NCBI RefSeq assembly: GCF_001953885.1
Contig: NZ_MQUS01000009.1
Span: 186,277-250,276, forward strand
Length of the DNA stretch: 64,000 nucleotides
Direction: 5' to 3'
Origin: Streptomyces sp. IMTB 2501
GTDB taxonomy: Bacteria; Actinomycetota; Actinomycetes; Streptomycetales; Streptomycetaceae
Shown here: in pieces, positions 42,602 to 51,201 of the stretch
How the letters are laid out: the number at the start of each line of letters is the position of its first letter
Numbering within the stretch: the first letter of the stretch is position 1
Translations under genes and position numbers: made by a program
The notes under the pieces: model-generated
What the model saw: only the letters and a program-made list of their open reading frames with translations
The model's database searches: none
Told to the model about the DNA's origin: nothing

Positions 42602-42860
42602 GCCGGGCGGTACGTTGCCGACCGCGGCCCGTCGCAGCTGGACACACAGTTCCCCGCGCCCCCACTCCCTGTCGTCAAACTCCCGCCGTCCGCCCGAAGG
42701 ACGGGCCCAGCGGGGGTGCCCCGCGCGAGCGGGGGTGTCGCCGCTGAGCCGCGCGGTACGTTGCCGGCCGCGGCCCGTCGCAGCTGGACACACAGTTCCC
42801 CGCGCCCCCAGGCCCAGACGTCGAACTCCCGTCGTCCGCCCGGAGGGCAGGCCCGGCGGG
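42597..42860. repeat. Two direct repeats, 146-bp period
   Basis: Copy 1 begins at 42597 and copy 2 at 42743. They share GCTGAGCCG, CGGTACGTTGCC, CGCAGCTGGACACACAG and TTCCCCGCGCCCCCA with a few changes, then diverge slowly. They carry the core CAGTTCCCCGCGCC (42647-42660 and 42793-42806) that I recall as common in intergenic DNA of Streptomyces. The rest of the 377-nt gap to 42979 shows no gene; ORFs in it have poor codon bias. Confidence 0.8.
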
Positions 42861-42978
42861 GGCGAAGCCCGGCGTCGGTGATCGACGGCAACGCGGCAGA
42901 TCTGCGTGCCGGACGCCGCCGGGCTGGGGGTGCCTCCCCGCCCTCAAAGCAGTGGGGCAGGGAGTTGGACGACAGGGC

Positions 42979-43791
42979 CTAGGCCTGCTGCCGTGCCGCC
43001 CGTAGAAACTCCCGTACGATCCGCTCCCCCGCCAGTACCCCCCGCTCCGGAAGCGCGTTGATCTCCGGTGCGGTCCAGCCCGTGTCGGCCAGTTCGCCAT
43101 GTCCCGGGCGCCAGCCCCGGTCGGCGGCGAGGAGCAGGTCGGCGTCGAGCAGGGAATCCCCGGCGGCCAGCGTCAGCTCGGCGCCGGTACGGCGGGCGAC
43201 CTCCCGTACCGCCGCGCTCTTGGTGAGCGGCTGCGGGACGGCGTAGATCTTGCGGCCCTGGAGCGAGACGGTCCAGCCGCGGTTCTCCGCCCACACCGCC
43301 AGCTCCTTCACCCAGTCCTCGGGCAGCAGCTCGCGCTCGACCACGAGATAGGCGAACAGGTCCTCGGCGACCCGGTGCTTGCGCACCCAGACGGGGTCGG
43401 CGGAGCGCTGCAGATGGTCGCGGACCTCCGCCAGCGGCGCGCACTCGTCGGCGAGCCGCGCCTGCACACCCGCGTGCCAGTCGGCGTCGGTGACCCCGTC
43501 GACCAGCAGATGGCCGCCGTTGGCGCAGATCGCGTACTTCGGGGGCGGTCCGGGCAGGTTGATCCGCTGGTACTGCTTGCGCGTCCGGGTCGTCGTCGGC
43601 ACGAAGACGGCCGTGTCACCGAGGTCGGTCAGCAGCTGGGCCGCCGTCTCGGTCATGTAGGAGAGCGGCTTGGCCTCGTGCACCTCCACGCACAGCAGCC
43701 GGGGCGCCCGAGCGTCCGGCATGGTCAGCGCGAGGGCCGCCGAGGAGTAGATGAGCGTACGGTCGAGGTCGCTCGCCACCAGCACCGGCAT
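42979..43791 (-). CDS. HAD-superfamily hydrolase of the Ter-linked module
   Basis: A 270-residue phosphatase. The N-terminus VLVASDLDRTLIYSS holds the DxD nucleophile, AVFVPTTTRTRKQYQRI is motif II, KSAAVREVARRTG holds the motif III lysine and LAAGDSLLDADLLLAAD is motif IV. The cap region NGGHLLVDGVTDADWHAGV fits sugar- or nucleotide-phosphate HADs. Its ATG shares one base with the TGA of the phosphoribosyltransferase gene, so the two are co-translated. In this gene context it is part of a predicted nucleotide-like biosynthetic set tied to TerD stress proteins. Confidence 0.87.
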   Translation of the reverse strand: MPVLVASDLDRTLIYSSAALALTMPDARAPRLLCVEVHEAKPLSYMTETAAQLLTDLGDTAVFVPTTTRTRKQYQRINLPGPPPKYAICANGGHLLVDGVTDADWHAGVQARLADECAPLAEVRDHLQRSADPVWVRKHRVAEDLFAYLVVERELLPEDWVKELAVWAENRGWTVSLQGRKIYAVPQPLTKSAAVREVARRTGAELTLAAGDSLLDADLLLAADRGWRPGHGELADTGWTAPEINALPERGVLAGERIVREFLRAARQQA

Positions 43792-46247
43792 CAGACGTTC
43801 ACCGCCCTGCCGTCCGCGCCCGTGGCACCCCGCGTGTACTGGGGGTGGATCAACCCGACGCAGCTGTACGGCAGTTCGCCGACCTCCTCGACCGGGACCC
43901 CACGCTGTTCGGCGAGCAGGCGGACGTGGTCCAGATCGGCCCCGGCCCCCTTTCGGGCCAGGATCTTCCAGGGCACCCGGCGCAGCAGCACCCGGGTGGT
44001 CTCGCCGACGCCGGGCTTGACGAGGTTCACGTCATGGATGCCGTACTCCTCGCTGATCCGCTCGACGGCTCGCCAGCCTGCCCAGGTCGGGGTGCGGTCC
44101 TCGGCCATCAGCTCCTTCACCGCCTCGTCGACGGTGCCGGCGACCTCGGAGAAGCACGCGGAGACGGCGTCGAGGAAGGCCACGGAGACATCGGCGCCGG
44201 CGAGTTCCCGGTAGAACTTCGCGCCGTGGAAGTCGTCCGGGCCGACCAGGTCGGCGCGCAGGACCGTACGCGAAATCAGGCCGGAGACGGTCGAGTTGAG
44301 GCAGGCGGAGGGGATGAGGAAGTCCTCGCGGGTGCCGTAGGTGCGCACGCAGGAGCCCGGGTCGGCGAGTACGGCGATCTCCGGGTCGAAGCCGCTGATG
44401 CCCTCTGCCTTCTCGAACTCCTCGACGGCCTGGGCGAGTTCGCGGGTGATGGCACCCTTGCCGGTCCAGCCGTCGACGAAGACCACGTCCTGGGGGTCGT
44501 GATGGGCGGCGAGCCAGCGCAGCGCGCCCGCATCGATACCGCGGCCGCGCACGATCGACACGGCGTAGTGCGGCAGGTCGAGGCCGTGCCGGAACCGGGC
44601 CCAGCGGCGCATCAGGATGCCGACCGGGGTGCCCGCGCGGGCGAGCGAGACCAGCACCGGGCGCGGTGACCGCTCGGCGATGACGGCCTCGGTCACCACG
44701 CCGACCGCCTGGGCGAGCCGCGCGGTGGAGGCGTCGAGGGCCGTGTGGAACAGCTCCTGGTACTGCTCGCTCGGCTGGTACTCCACCGGCAGCGACTCGG
44801 CGTAGTGCGCACCGCCGCTCTGGATGGCCTCCTCCCGCTCCTCGGTCGGCGCCTCCAGCGTGACGTCGGAGAGGTCCTGGAGCAGCCAGCCGACCTCCTC
44901 GGGCGCGTACGAGGAGAATGCGGGGCCACGGAGGGGCTCGGGCAGCATGGCCGGCCTTTCGGGAGCGTGCGGAACGTACGACGGGACGACCGCGAGCAGG
45001 ACGTGCGGGGTGTGGGCGGCGAGGCGGGCCAGCAGGCCGTCGGGGGCGTGCAGGGCCGGGGTGTCGGCGACGGAGTCGACCACCGCCACGACGGCGTCGA
45101 AGCCACCGCCCGCCACGTTGTAGGCGTAGCGCTCGCCGGGGCCGTCCGCCGGGTCGTCATGGGCGGGGAAGACCATACGGGTGCGGATCGCGTAGCCGGG
45201 GTCGTCCACCGCGAGGACGGGCGAACGGGTGGTGGTGGAGAACCGCACCTCGGCGTCGGCGACCTGCTCCAGCTCGTGTGCGAGCCGCAGCGGGGCGTAC
45301 ATCAGCTCCTCGAAGCCGAGGACGAGCACGCGCCGGGCGCCGGGGGGCAGCGCGTCGCGTATCCGGCCGGCCATGGCGGGCAGCGCGGCTTCGAGACGGG
45401 CGCGGTGAGCGGGCGTGAAGCCGTGGCGCCCGCCGTCGGGAAGGCCGACCGGCCAGTGCAGGTCGAGCGACGGCACCCCAGTGGCGCGGGGAACTGCGCG
45501 AGCGACCACGACGGACCCGCACCCGGCGGACTCATGGTGCGCCACCAGTTGCTGCCCCTTCTCCAGCACATCCGACGGAAGCCGTACGACTCCGGACGCG
45601 GCAGCGATCAGATCCACCCGCGCCCCGATCTCCGTGGCGAACCGTTCCATCCGAGCCGCGTCCTCGGGCGAGCGCATGTCGACCAGGGCGACCACCACAT
45701 ATCGCCCCCGCGGATACCGCTCGTGCAGGGCACGAATGGTGTTGAGCACGGTGTTGCCGGTGGAGAACTCATCGTCGACCAGGACCAGCGGCCCCTGGCC
45801 TGACAACAGCTCTGGATCCTCCGGCAGCAGCAAGTGAGACGTGGCGTGGGAATGCGACTCCTCGAAGCCGCCTGCACGGGCCACCCCGGCCACCGGCCGC
45901 CGCGTGGAGTGCAGATACGGCGCTGTACCGACGCCGTCGGCCACCGCGTGGCCCAGTCCGGTCGCGGTCTCCGCATAGCCCAGGACCACGGCGCCGGCGG
46001 CCTCCGCCTCGCCGAGCAGCGCAAAGACCCGTCGGCCCAGGCGGTAGCCGTAGTCGTAGACGACCGCCGGCGACTGCGGCACATGCTTGCCGAGGACGTT
46101 CGACACCAGCAGATGGGCCCGCTTGGGATTGCGCCGCAGGGCGAGCCCCAGCAGGGCCGGCAGGCCGTCGTCTCCCATGAGTTCGACGCCGAGCCGCTCG
46201 GCGACCCAACTGCCGGACCAGACCTCGTCGTTCACCGCGTTCTTCAT
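43791..46247 (-). CDS. Phosphoribosyltransferase-TRSP-StiP fusion of the Ter-linked module
   Basis: An 818-residue multidomain protein from ATG 46247 (MKNAVNDEVWSGSWV). Residues 1-230 hold a phosphoribosyltransferase with the PRPP loop LVLVDDEFSTGNTV at 155-167. About 265-440 match the TRSP region that follows it in Ter systems (RRVLVLGFEELMYAPLRLA, VRFSTTTRSPV). From about 480 on is a StiP-like domain: HYAESLPVEYQPS, SLARAGTPVGILMRRW, FVDGWTGKGAITRELAQ, PSACLNSTVSGL, VNLVKPGVGETTR. The ATG overlaps the aldolase stop by four bases. Residues 240-258 are coded by a dispersed repeat. Published analysis predicts that such sets make or modify a nucleotide-like compound. Confidence 0.85.
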   Translation of the reverse strand: MKNAVNDEVWSGSWVAERLGVELMGDDGLPALLGLALRRNPKRAHLLVSNVLGKHVPQSPAVVYDYGYRLGRRVFALLGEAEAAGAVVLGYAETATGLGHAVADGVGTAPYLHSTRRPVAGVARAGGFEESHSHATSHLLLPEDPELLSGQGPLVLVDDEFSTGNTVLNTIRALHERYPRGRYVVVALVDMRSPEDAARMERFATEIGARVDLIAAASGVVRLPSDVLEKGQQLVAHHESAGCGSVVVARAVPRATGVPSLDLHWPVGLPDGGRHGFTPAHRARLEAALPAMAGRIRDALPPGARRVLVLGFEELMYAPLRLAHELEQVADAEVRFSTTTRSPVLAVDDPGYAIRTRMVFPAHDDPADGPGERYAYNVAGGGFDAVVAVVDSVADTPALHAPDGLLARLAAHTPHVLLAVVPSYVPHAPERPAMLPEPLRGPAFSSYAPEEVGWLLQDLSDVTLEAPTEEREEAIQSGGAHYAESLPVEYQPSEQYQELFHTALDASTARLAQAVGVVTEAVIAERSPRPVLVSLARAGTPVGILMRRWARFRHGLDLPHYAVSIVRGRGIDAGALRWLAAHHDPQDVVFVDGWTGKGAITRELAQAVEEFEKAEGISGFDPEIAVLADPGSCVRTYGTREDFLIPSACLNSTVSGLISRTVLRADLVGPDDFHGAKFYRELAGADVSVAFLDAVSACFSEVAGTVDEAVKELMAEDRTPTWAGWRAVERISEEYGIHDVNLVKPGVGETTRVLLRRVPWKILARKGAGADLDHVRLLAEQRGVPVEEVGELPYSCVGLIHPQYTRGATGADGRAVNV
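45476..45530 (-). repeat. Dispersed Streptomyces repeat embedded in a coding region
   Basis: Read on the minus strand it has GGTGCGGGTCCGTCGTGG then GCGCAGTTCCCCGCGCCA, the core seen in intergenic copies at 42.6-42.8 kb. Here it stays in frame and codes residues 240-258 between two domains of the phosphoribosyltransferase fusion. Confidence 0.6.
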
Positions 46248-47413
46248 ACGTTCCTTATTCCGGCAGCGAGCAGTTCCACGAAGCCCACGTCCTCGTGGGC
46301 GACGCCGAAGACCTCGGCGCGCAGCAGAGTGCGCTCGGCCCAGGCGCGGTGCGGCTTCACCTCGTTCATCTTGTTCGTGTAGGCCGACCGGAGTACGCCC
46401 CCGCCGCCGCGTTCGGGCCGCAGGATGTCCTGGGCGTCGCTGTACTCCTCGTGGCTGACCACGGACAGTGCGTGGACGGGCAGCGCGTGGGAGGGGTGGA
46501 TGCAGGTCTTGCCGAGCAGGCCGTTGGCCTGGTCGAGGGAGATCTCCCGCAGCAGTCCGTCCATGGCGTGCTCGATCAGCTTCTCGCGCAGCTCCACGGC
46601 CTGTACCTCCAGGAACGGGCTCTGCCTCAGCTGCGGCTTGAACATGCGCTCGGAGACCCGGAAGTACTCCCACACCGGGCCGGTCACGGTGAATCCGGTG
46701 CCGTCGGCCCGGCCCAGCATGTTCACGACGTCGGCGATCACGGAGGCGACGATCTGGACGTCGTAGGCGGTCATGTCCGGGGCGCGGCGCAGGCCGTAGG
46801 AGGAGCAGAAATCGGTCACGCCCAGGCGGAGCGCCAGCACCCGGTCGCGGTATTTGTCGACGGCGCGGGCGATGCCTTCCAGGGTGTCCACGCGGGACTC
46901 GCGATACAGCAGCTCCGGGGACTCCAGGACGGGCATGGCGAACAGCCGGCGGCCGCTCTCGGCCTCGGCTGCCGTCAGGGCCTCCAGGAAGGGGATGCCG
47001 CGTTCCTCGGTGAACTTCGGCAGTACGAATCCGGACAGCAGCCGTATGGACGGGCCGAGGCGGCGGGCGAGGTCGGGGATCTGCTCGGGGGCGCGGACAC
47101 GGATGAACAGCAGCGGCGGCTCGGCTCCGGGCCGGGCGGCCAGATCGGCGAAGTGCCGGACGAGGTTCTCCTCGCCGGCCACGACGTCCGCGTCGTCGAT
47201 CGAGTCCTCCAGGCACAGCACCATCGAGACCACGCCGTTCCCGGCCTGTTTGACGATGTCGTCGGCAAGCCGCGGCCGGGTGGCCGGGCTGTACAGGGTG
47301 GCGCCGAGGGCGGCGGCGAGCAGCCGGGCCGGAGAGTCGGCGCTGAACGCGCCGGGCTCCCGGTGGAAGAGGCGCTGCCGCACCTCGGGGGCGATGTGCC
47401 CGAAATGACGCAT
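46244..47413 (-). CDS. HpcH/HpaI aldolase/citrate lyase-type protein of the Ter-linked module
   Basis: A 389-residue protein from ATG 47413 (MRHFGHIAPEVRQRL). It has the TIM-barrel signatures ATLYSPATRPRLADDI, VSMVLCLEDSIDDADV with the metal-binding acid, LPKFTEERGIPFLEAL, FAMPVLESPELLY and KTCIHPSHALPVHALSVV. These resemble CitE-like lyases, which join or cleave acyl-CoA-type substrates. Its TGA overlaps the next gene's ATG. In Ter systems this aldolase is one of the predicted biosynthetic enzymes. It is divergent from a TerD gene at 47599. Confidence 0.88.
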   Translation of the reverse strand: MRHFGHIAPEVRQRLFHREPGAFSADSPARLLAAALGATLYSPATRPRLADDIVKQAGNGVVSMVLCLEDSIDDADVVAGEENLVRHFADLAARPGAEPPLLFIRVRAPEQIPDLARRLGPSIRLLSGFVLPKFTEERGIPFLEALTAAEAESGRRLFAMPVLESPELLYRESRVDTLEGIARAVDKYRDRVLALRLGVTDFCSSYGLRRAPDMTAYDVQIVASVIADVVNMLGRADGTGFTVTGPVWEYFRVSERMFKPQLRQSPFLEVQAVELREKLIEHAMDGLLREISLDQANGLLGKTCIHPSHALPVHALSVVSHEEYSDAQDILRPERGGGGVLRSAYTNKMNEVKPHRAWAERTLLRAEVFGVAHEDVGFVELLAAGIRNV

Positions 47414-47598
47414 AGGACTCCCTCAAGAGTGCGAGCCGAGTCTGTGTTCGGTAAAAGGTGGCCGGTAATAGTACGTAGGGACCCATGTCGGGGGTTCCCT
47501 GGGGGCATGAATTTCTGGTAACTCGCCCGTGCAGGCAGCGCCGTGGGACACCACCCCCCGCATTGTCGTGGCCAAGACCGAGCAGGCAGGATGACCGC

Positions 47599-48318
47599 AT
47601 GACGCACGCGATGCTGAAGGGGTCGAACGTCCCGCTGGAGGCCGAAACGGTCCGCGCCGAGCTGCGCTGGACGCCCGGACAGGGCGTCCCGGACGTGGAT
47701 GTCTCGGCGCTGCTGCTGGGCCCCGACGGCCGTGTGCGCTCCGACGAGGACTTCGTCTTCTACAACCAGCCCCGGCACCCCACCGGCAAGGTGTGGCGGC
47801 TCGGCAAGAAGCGCATCACCGAGGGGCTGACCGACACGATCCAGTCGGATCTGCCGGGTGTCGAGCCGGACGTCGGCCGGATCCTGCTGGTCGCGTCGGC
47901 GGACGGGGTCACCTTCGACCAGGTGCCGGCGCTGTGCCTCCGGCTGTACGACGCCTCGGTCGCCGACGGGGAGCCGCTGGCCCGGTTCGAGATCAAGCCG
48001 GAGACGGGCGCGGAGACCGCGCTGATCTGCGGTGAGCTGTACCGGCGCGGAGAGGTCTGGAAGTTCCGGGCACTCGGCGAGGGCTACTCCAACGGGCTGA
48101 AGGGCCTCGCGACGGACTTCGGTATCTCGGTGGACGAGTCGGATGTGGAGGAGTCGCTGCCTGCGACCGTGCCTCAGCAGCCGCCGGCCTACGGCTATCC
48201 GCAGCCGACGTCGGCTCCGCCGGCGTACGGGTATCCGCAGCCTCAGCCGGTCCCGGTGGGGCCGGCGGATCCGAACTTCCGGCTGCCTCCGCAGGGGCCA
48301 CAGTTCATCGGGCGGTGA
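47599..48318 (+). CDS. TerD-family protein with Pro/Tyr-rich tail
   Basis: A 239-residue protein from ATG 47599 (MTHAMLKGSNVPL) after AGGATGA. The TerD domain is clear: VDVSALLLGPDGRVRSDEDF with the acidic Ca2+-binding side, FYNQPRHPTGKV, ALICGELYRRGEVWKFRALG and the final GYSNGLKGLATDFGI. The tail is a set of YGYPQP repeats, a likely disordered arm. TerD proteins bind Ca2+ and work with membrane TerC-type partners in stress. It is divergent from the aldolase operon. Confidence 0.88.
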   Translation: MTHAMLKGSNVPLEAETVRAELRWTPGQGVPDVDVSALLLGPDGRVRSDEDFVFYNQPRHPTGKVWRLGKKRITEGLTDTIQSDLPGVEPDVGRILLVASADGVTFDQVPALCLRLYDASVADGEPLARFEIKPETGAETALICGELYRRGEVWKFRALGEGYSNGLKGLATDFGISVDESDVEESLPATVPQQPPAYGYPQPTSAPPAYGYPQPQPVPVGPADPNFRLPPQGPQFIGR

Positions 48319-48399
48319 GCGGAGCTACCCGGGGACGCGGGGCTGCGTCGATATGCGGCTCCGCCGCGTGGGCGCGGGAAACCGCGGCGCACCCGCGGC

Positions 48400-49137
48400 T
48401 CAGCGCTCCGCCTTCGTCTTGTAGCCCCTGCCCCACTGCAGCCCCCACCCGTACAACCGGTCCAGCTCCCCCTGGAACCCGTACACGAACTTCACCTCGC
48501 GGCGGACGACCAGCTCGCCCTTCACGTTCTCGATCATGACGACCGCGCAGGAGCGGGCCTGGGGGTGGCGTTCGTCGAGGCCTATCTCGATGCGGGGGCC
48601 GTTGCTGGGGTACAGCGTGACGATGGCGTGGGTACGGTCGAAGGCCGGGGTCTGGTCGTAGATGTAGACGAAGACCAGCAGACGTTTGATGGCGTCGAGG
48701 TGGTCGAGGTTGACGTACATCGTCTCGCCGGACGCCGAGCCGAACCGGTCGTCGCCGCTGAGTTTGATGTACGGCGGGGCGTTGACGTCGCCGAGGAGGT
48801 TGCCGAGCGGCTGGACGACGCCCTTCGTGCCGTCGGTCAGTTCGTACAGGCAGCCGAGGTCGAGGTCGACGTTGACCATGCTCTGGCCGTGGCCGAGCAC
48901 CTCCGGCGGCTTGAGGGCCCTGAAGGGGTGCCGGAAGAGGCTGGTGCGCTGGTTCGCGTCGAAGTCGGAGGTGCGCATCCGCCAGGTCAGATTGACGCGC
49001 AGATGGCCGGTGGCCGCGCCCTGTTTGGTGAGCGACACCGTGTGGTGCCGCCCGTTGAGCTGGATGGAGCCGGTCGCGGCCTCGCCCGAGTCGAAGTCGG
49101 AGAGCCGCGCGCCCAGCAGTCCGTCGAAGAAACCCAT
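48400..49137 (-). CDS. TerD/TerA-like stress protein
   Basis: A 245-residue protein from ATG 49137 with GGGGGCGGGA before it. It opens with MGFFDGLLGARLSDFDSGEA, then SIQLNGRHHTVSLTKQGAA and VNVDLDLGCLYELTDG, DRFGSASGETMYVNLD, and RLLVFVYIYDQTPAFDRTHA with IGLDERHPQARSCAVV. These are TerD-fold features, closer to TerA-type proteins than to the canonical paralogues next door. No signal peptide. It lies 89 nt downstream of the DUF475 gene on the same strand, probably co-transcribed. Confidence 0.8.
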   Translation of the reverse strand: MGFFDGLLGARLSDFDSGEAATGSIQLNGRHHTVSLTKQGAATGHLRVNLTWRMRTSDFDANQRTSLFRHPFRALKPPEVLGHGQSMVNVDLDLGCLYELTDGTKGVVQPLGNLLGDVNAPPYIKLSGDDRFGSASGETMYVNLDHLDAIKRLLVFVYIYDQTPAFDRTHAIVTLYPSNGPRIEIGLDERHPQARSCAVVMIENVKGELVVRREVKFVYGFQGELDRLYGWGLQWGRGYKTKAER

Positions 49138-49226
49138 TCCCGCCCCCTGGTCACTCTGGTGAACGCCGTTCGGGCGGCCGACCGTGTCGGCCGCCCCGCT
49201 CAGAGCGTTCCTCACCGGCCGGGGCG

Positions 49227-50366
49227 TCACACCCCGGAGGACACCTCGGCCTTCTCGTCGCTGCCCTCGCCGGCGGCCGCCAGTACGCGGTTGCGGCGGA
49301 CGGAGGACCAGAAGGACCAGGCGATCAGGACGACGCCGACGAGGCCGGTGATGACCTCGTTGATCTCGTACTGGATGGTGACCATGAGGATCACGGCCAG
49401 GGCGCCGATGGCGTAGTGGGCGCCGTGCTCCAGGAAGACGTAGTCGTCGAGGGTGCCCTGGCGGACCAGGTAGACCGTGAGGGAGCGGACGTACATCGCG
49501 CCGATGCCGAGGCCGAGGGCCATCATCACGATGTCGTTGGTGATGGCGAAGGCGCCGATCACGCCGTCGAAGGAGAAGGACGCGTCCAGGACCTCCAGGT
49601 AGAGGAACATGAAGAACGCGGCCTGGCCGGCCAGCAGCACCGCCGACTTCTTCTTGCCGGTGCGGGCGGCCTCTTCCTCCTCCTCGTGCTCGCGCTCCTC
49701 CTCTTCCTCCAGCCGGTCCTCGAAGTAGCCGGACAGACCGCCGACGATCATGTATGTGATCAGGCCTGCGATGCCGGCGATCAGGACCGTCTGCGCCTTG
49801 TCGGCGTGGGCGCCGCCGTGCTGGTGGGCCTGGGTGGCGAAGGTGAAGGAGGTGATCAGCAGGACGATCAGGGACACACAGACCGACAGCATGTCGATCT
49901 TGCCGAGCTTGGCCAGCGGCCGCTCCAGCCACTGCAGCCACTGGATGTCCCGGTCCTCGAAGATGAAGTCCAGGAAGATCATCAGCAGGAACATGCCGCC
50001 GAAGGCGGCGATCGCCGGGTGGGCGTCGGTGACCAGCTGCTGGTAACGGTCCTTGTCGGCGAGGGCCAGGTGGACCGCGTCGTACGGGCTCAGCTTGGCG
50101 GTGATGGCCACGATGACGACCGGGAACACCAGCCGCATACCGAAGACCGCGATGAGGACGCCGACCGTGAGGAAGATCTTCTGCCAGAAGGCGTTCATCT
50201 TCTTCAGGATCCCGGCGTTGACCACCGCGTTGTCGAACGACAGCGAGATTTCGAGGACGGCGAGGATCGCCACGACGCCGAAGGCCTCCCACCCCCCGTA
50301 GAAGACCGCGGCGACCAGGCCGAGCGCGGTCACCGCGAACGACCAGCCGAAGGTTTTCAGAAGCAC
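49227..50366 (-). CDS. DUF475 (TerC-like) integral membrane protein
   Basis: A 379-residue protein with a GTG start (VLLKTFGWSF). About nine helices include VAILAVLEISLSFDNAVVNA and YLEVLDASFSFDGVIGAFAI, which place acidic and asparagine residues inside the membrane as in TerC. An acidic cytoplasmic loop near residue 225 (EEEEREHEEEEEAARTGKKK) could bind metal or partners. TerC-type proteins are proposed to move or sense metal ions and to anchor TerD proteins. It is embedded among TerD genes, which fits that role. Confidence 0.9.
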   Translation of the reverse strand: MLLKTFGWSFAVTALGLVAAVFYGGWEAFGVVAILAVLEISLSFDNAVVNAGILKKMNAFWQKIFLTVGVLIAVFGMRLVFPVVIVAITAKLSPYDAVHLALADKDRYQQLVTDAHPAIAAFGGMFLLMIFLDFIFEDRDIQWLQWLERPLAKLGKIDMLSVCVSLIVLLITSFTFATQAHQHGGAHADKAQTVLIAGIAGLITYMIVGGLSGYFEDRLEEEEEREHEEEEEAARTGKKKSAVLLAGQAAFFMFLYLEVLDASFSFDGVIGAFAITNDIVMMALGLGIGAMYVRSLTVYLVRQGTLDDYVFLEHGAHYAIGALAVILMVTIQYEINEVITGLVGVVLIAWSFWSSVRRNRVLAAAGEGSDEKAEVSSGV

Positions 50367-50520
50367 TGGCTACCCAATCTTGAAGGTACGGGTTTCCCCC
50401 GCGCCGTACTCGGCTTTGCTAAACGTTGACCCCGAGTCTAGAGGGGCGCCGCACCGGCCGTACCGTCCAGGGCAACTCTCACCGAAAAGCCACAGCACAG
50501 GCCCTGGGAGACGCCTTCGG

Positions 50521-51099
50521 CTACGAGACGTTCACCCCGAAGTCCAGGGCGATGCCGCGCAGACCCGAGGCGTACCCCTGGCCCACGGCCCGGAACTTCC
50601 ACTCTCCCTGGTAGCGGTAGAGCTCACCGAAGATCATGGCGGTCTCGGTGGAGGCGTCCTCGCTCAGGTCGTAGCGGGCCAGTTCCTGGCCGTCGGCCTG
50701 GTTCACGACCCGGATGAAGGCGTTGGAGACCTGGCCGAAAGTCTGGCCTCGCTCGTCCGCCATATGGATCGAGACCGGGAAGACGACCTTCTCGCACTGC
50801 GCCGGCACCTTGGTGAGGTCCACCAGAATCGATTCGTCGTCGCCCTCGCCCTCACCGGTGAGGTTGTCACCGGTGTGCTCGACCGAGCCGTCGGGGCTCT
50901 TGAGCTGGTTGTAGAAGACGAACCACTCGTCGCCCATGACGCGGTTGCCCGCGCCGCACAGCAGCGCGCTGGCGTCGAGGTCGAAGGGGGCACCGGTCGT
51001 GGAACGCGCGTCCCAGCCGAGCCCGATCATGACGTTCGTGAGGTTCGGTGCGGCCTTGGAGAGGGAGACATTGCCTCCCTTGGCGAGCGTGACGCCCAT
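50521..51099 (-). CDS. TerD-family stress protein
   Basis: A 192-residue canonical TerD. It begins MGVTLAKGGNVSLSKAAPNL, then GLGWDARSTTGAPFDLDASA, the calcium-binding GDNLTGEGEGDDESI and TAMIFGELYRYQGEWKFRA, ending GYASGLRGIALDFGVNV. It is a close copy of the next gene upstream, so the pair arose by tandem duplication. It acts in the cytoplasm near the membrane, with the TerC-like protein. On the same strand as the neighbours, 102 nt from the upstream copy. Confidence 0.93.
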   Translation of the reverse strand: MGVTLAKGGNVSLSKAAPNLTNVMIGLGWDARSTTGAPFDLDASALLCGAGNRVMGDEWFVFYNQLKSPDGSVEHTGDNLTGEGEGDDESILVDLTKVPAQCEKVVFPVSIHMADERGQTFGQVSNAFIRVVNQADGQELARYDLSEDASTETAMIFGELYRYQGEWKFRAVGQGYASGLRGIALDFGVNVS

Positions 51100-51201
51100 G
51101 ATGCTGGTCCTCCCCTAGTGGTGCTTTCCCTGGTTTTCCTGCACGTCCGGCGCCGCCCGTAAACGGTGCGGCGCCGGACGAGATGTGCGGAGTGTCGTAC
51201 G

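Noticed and set aside
42394..42891. Minus-strand frames across the intergenic repeat
   Set aside because: They are repeat-derived, with composition unlike real genes.
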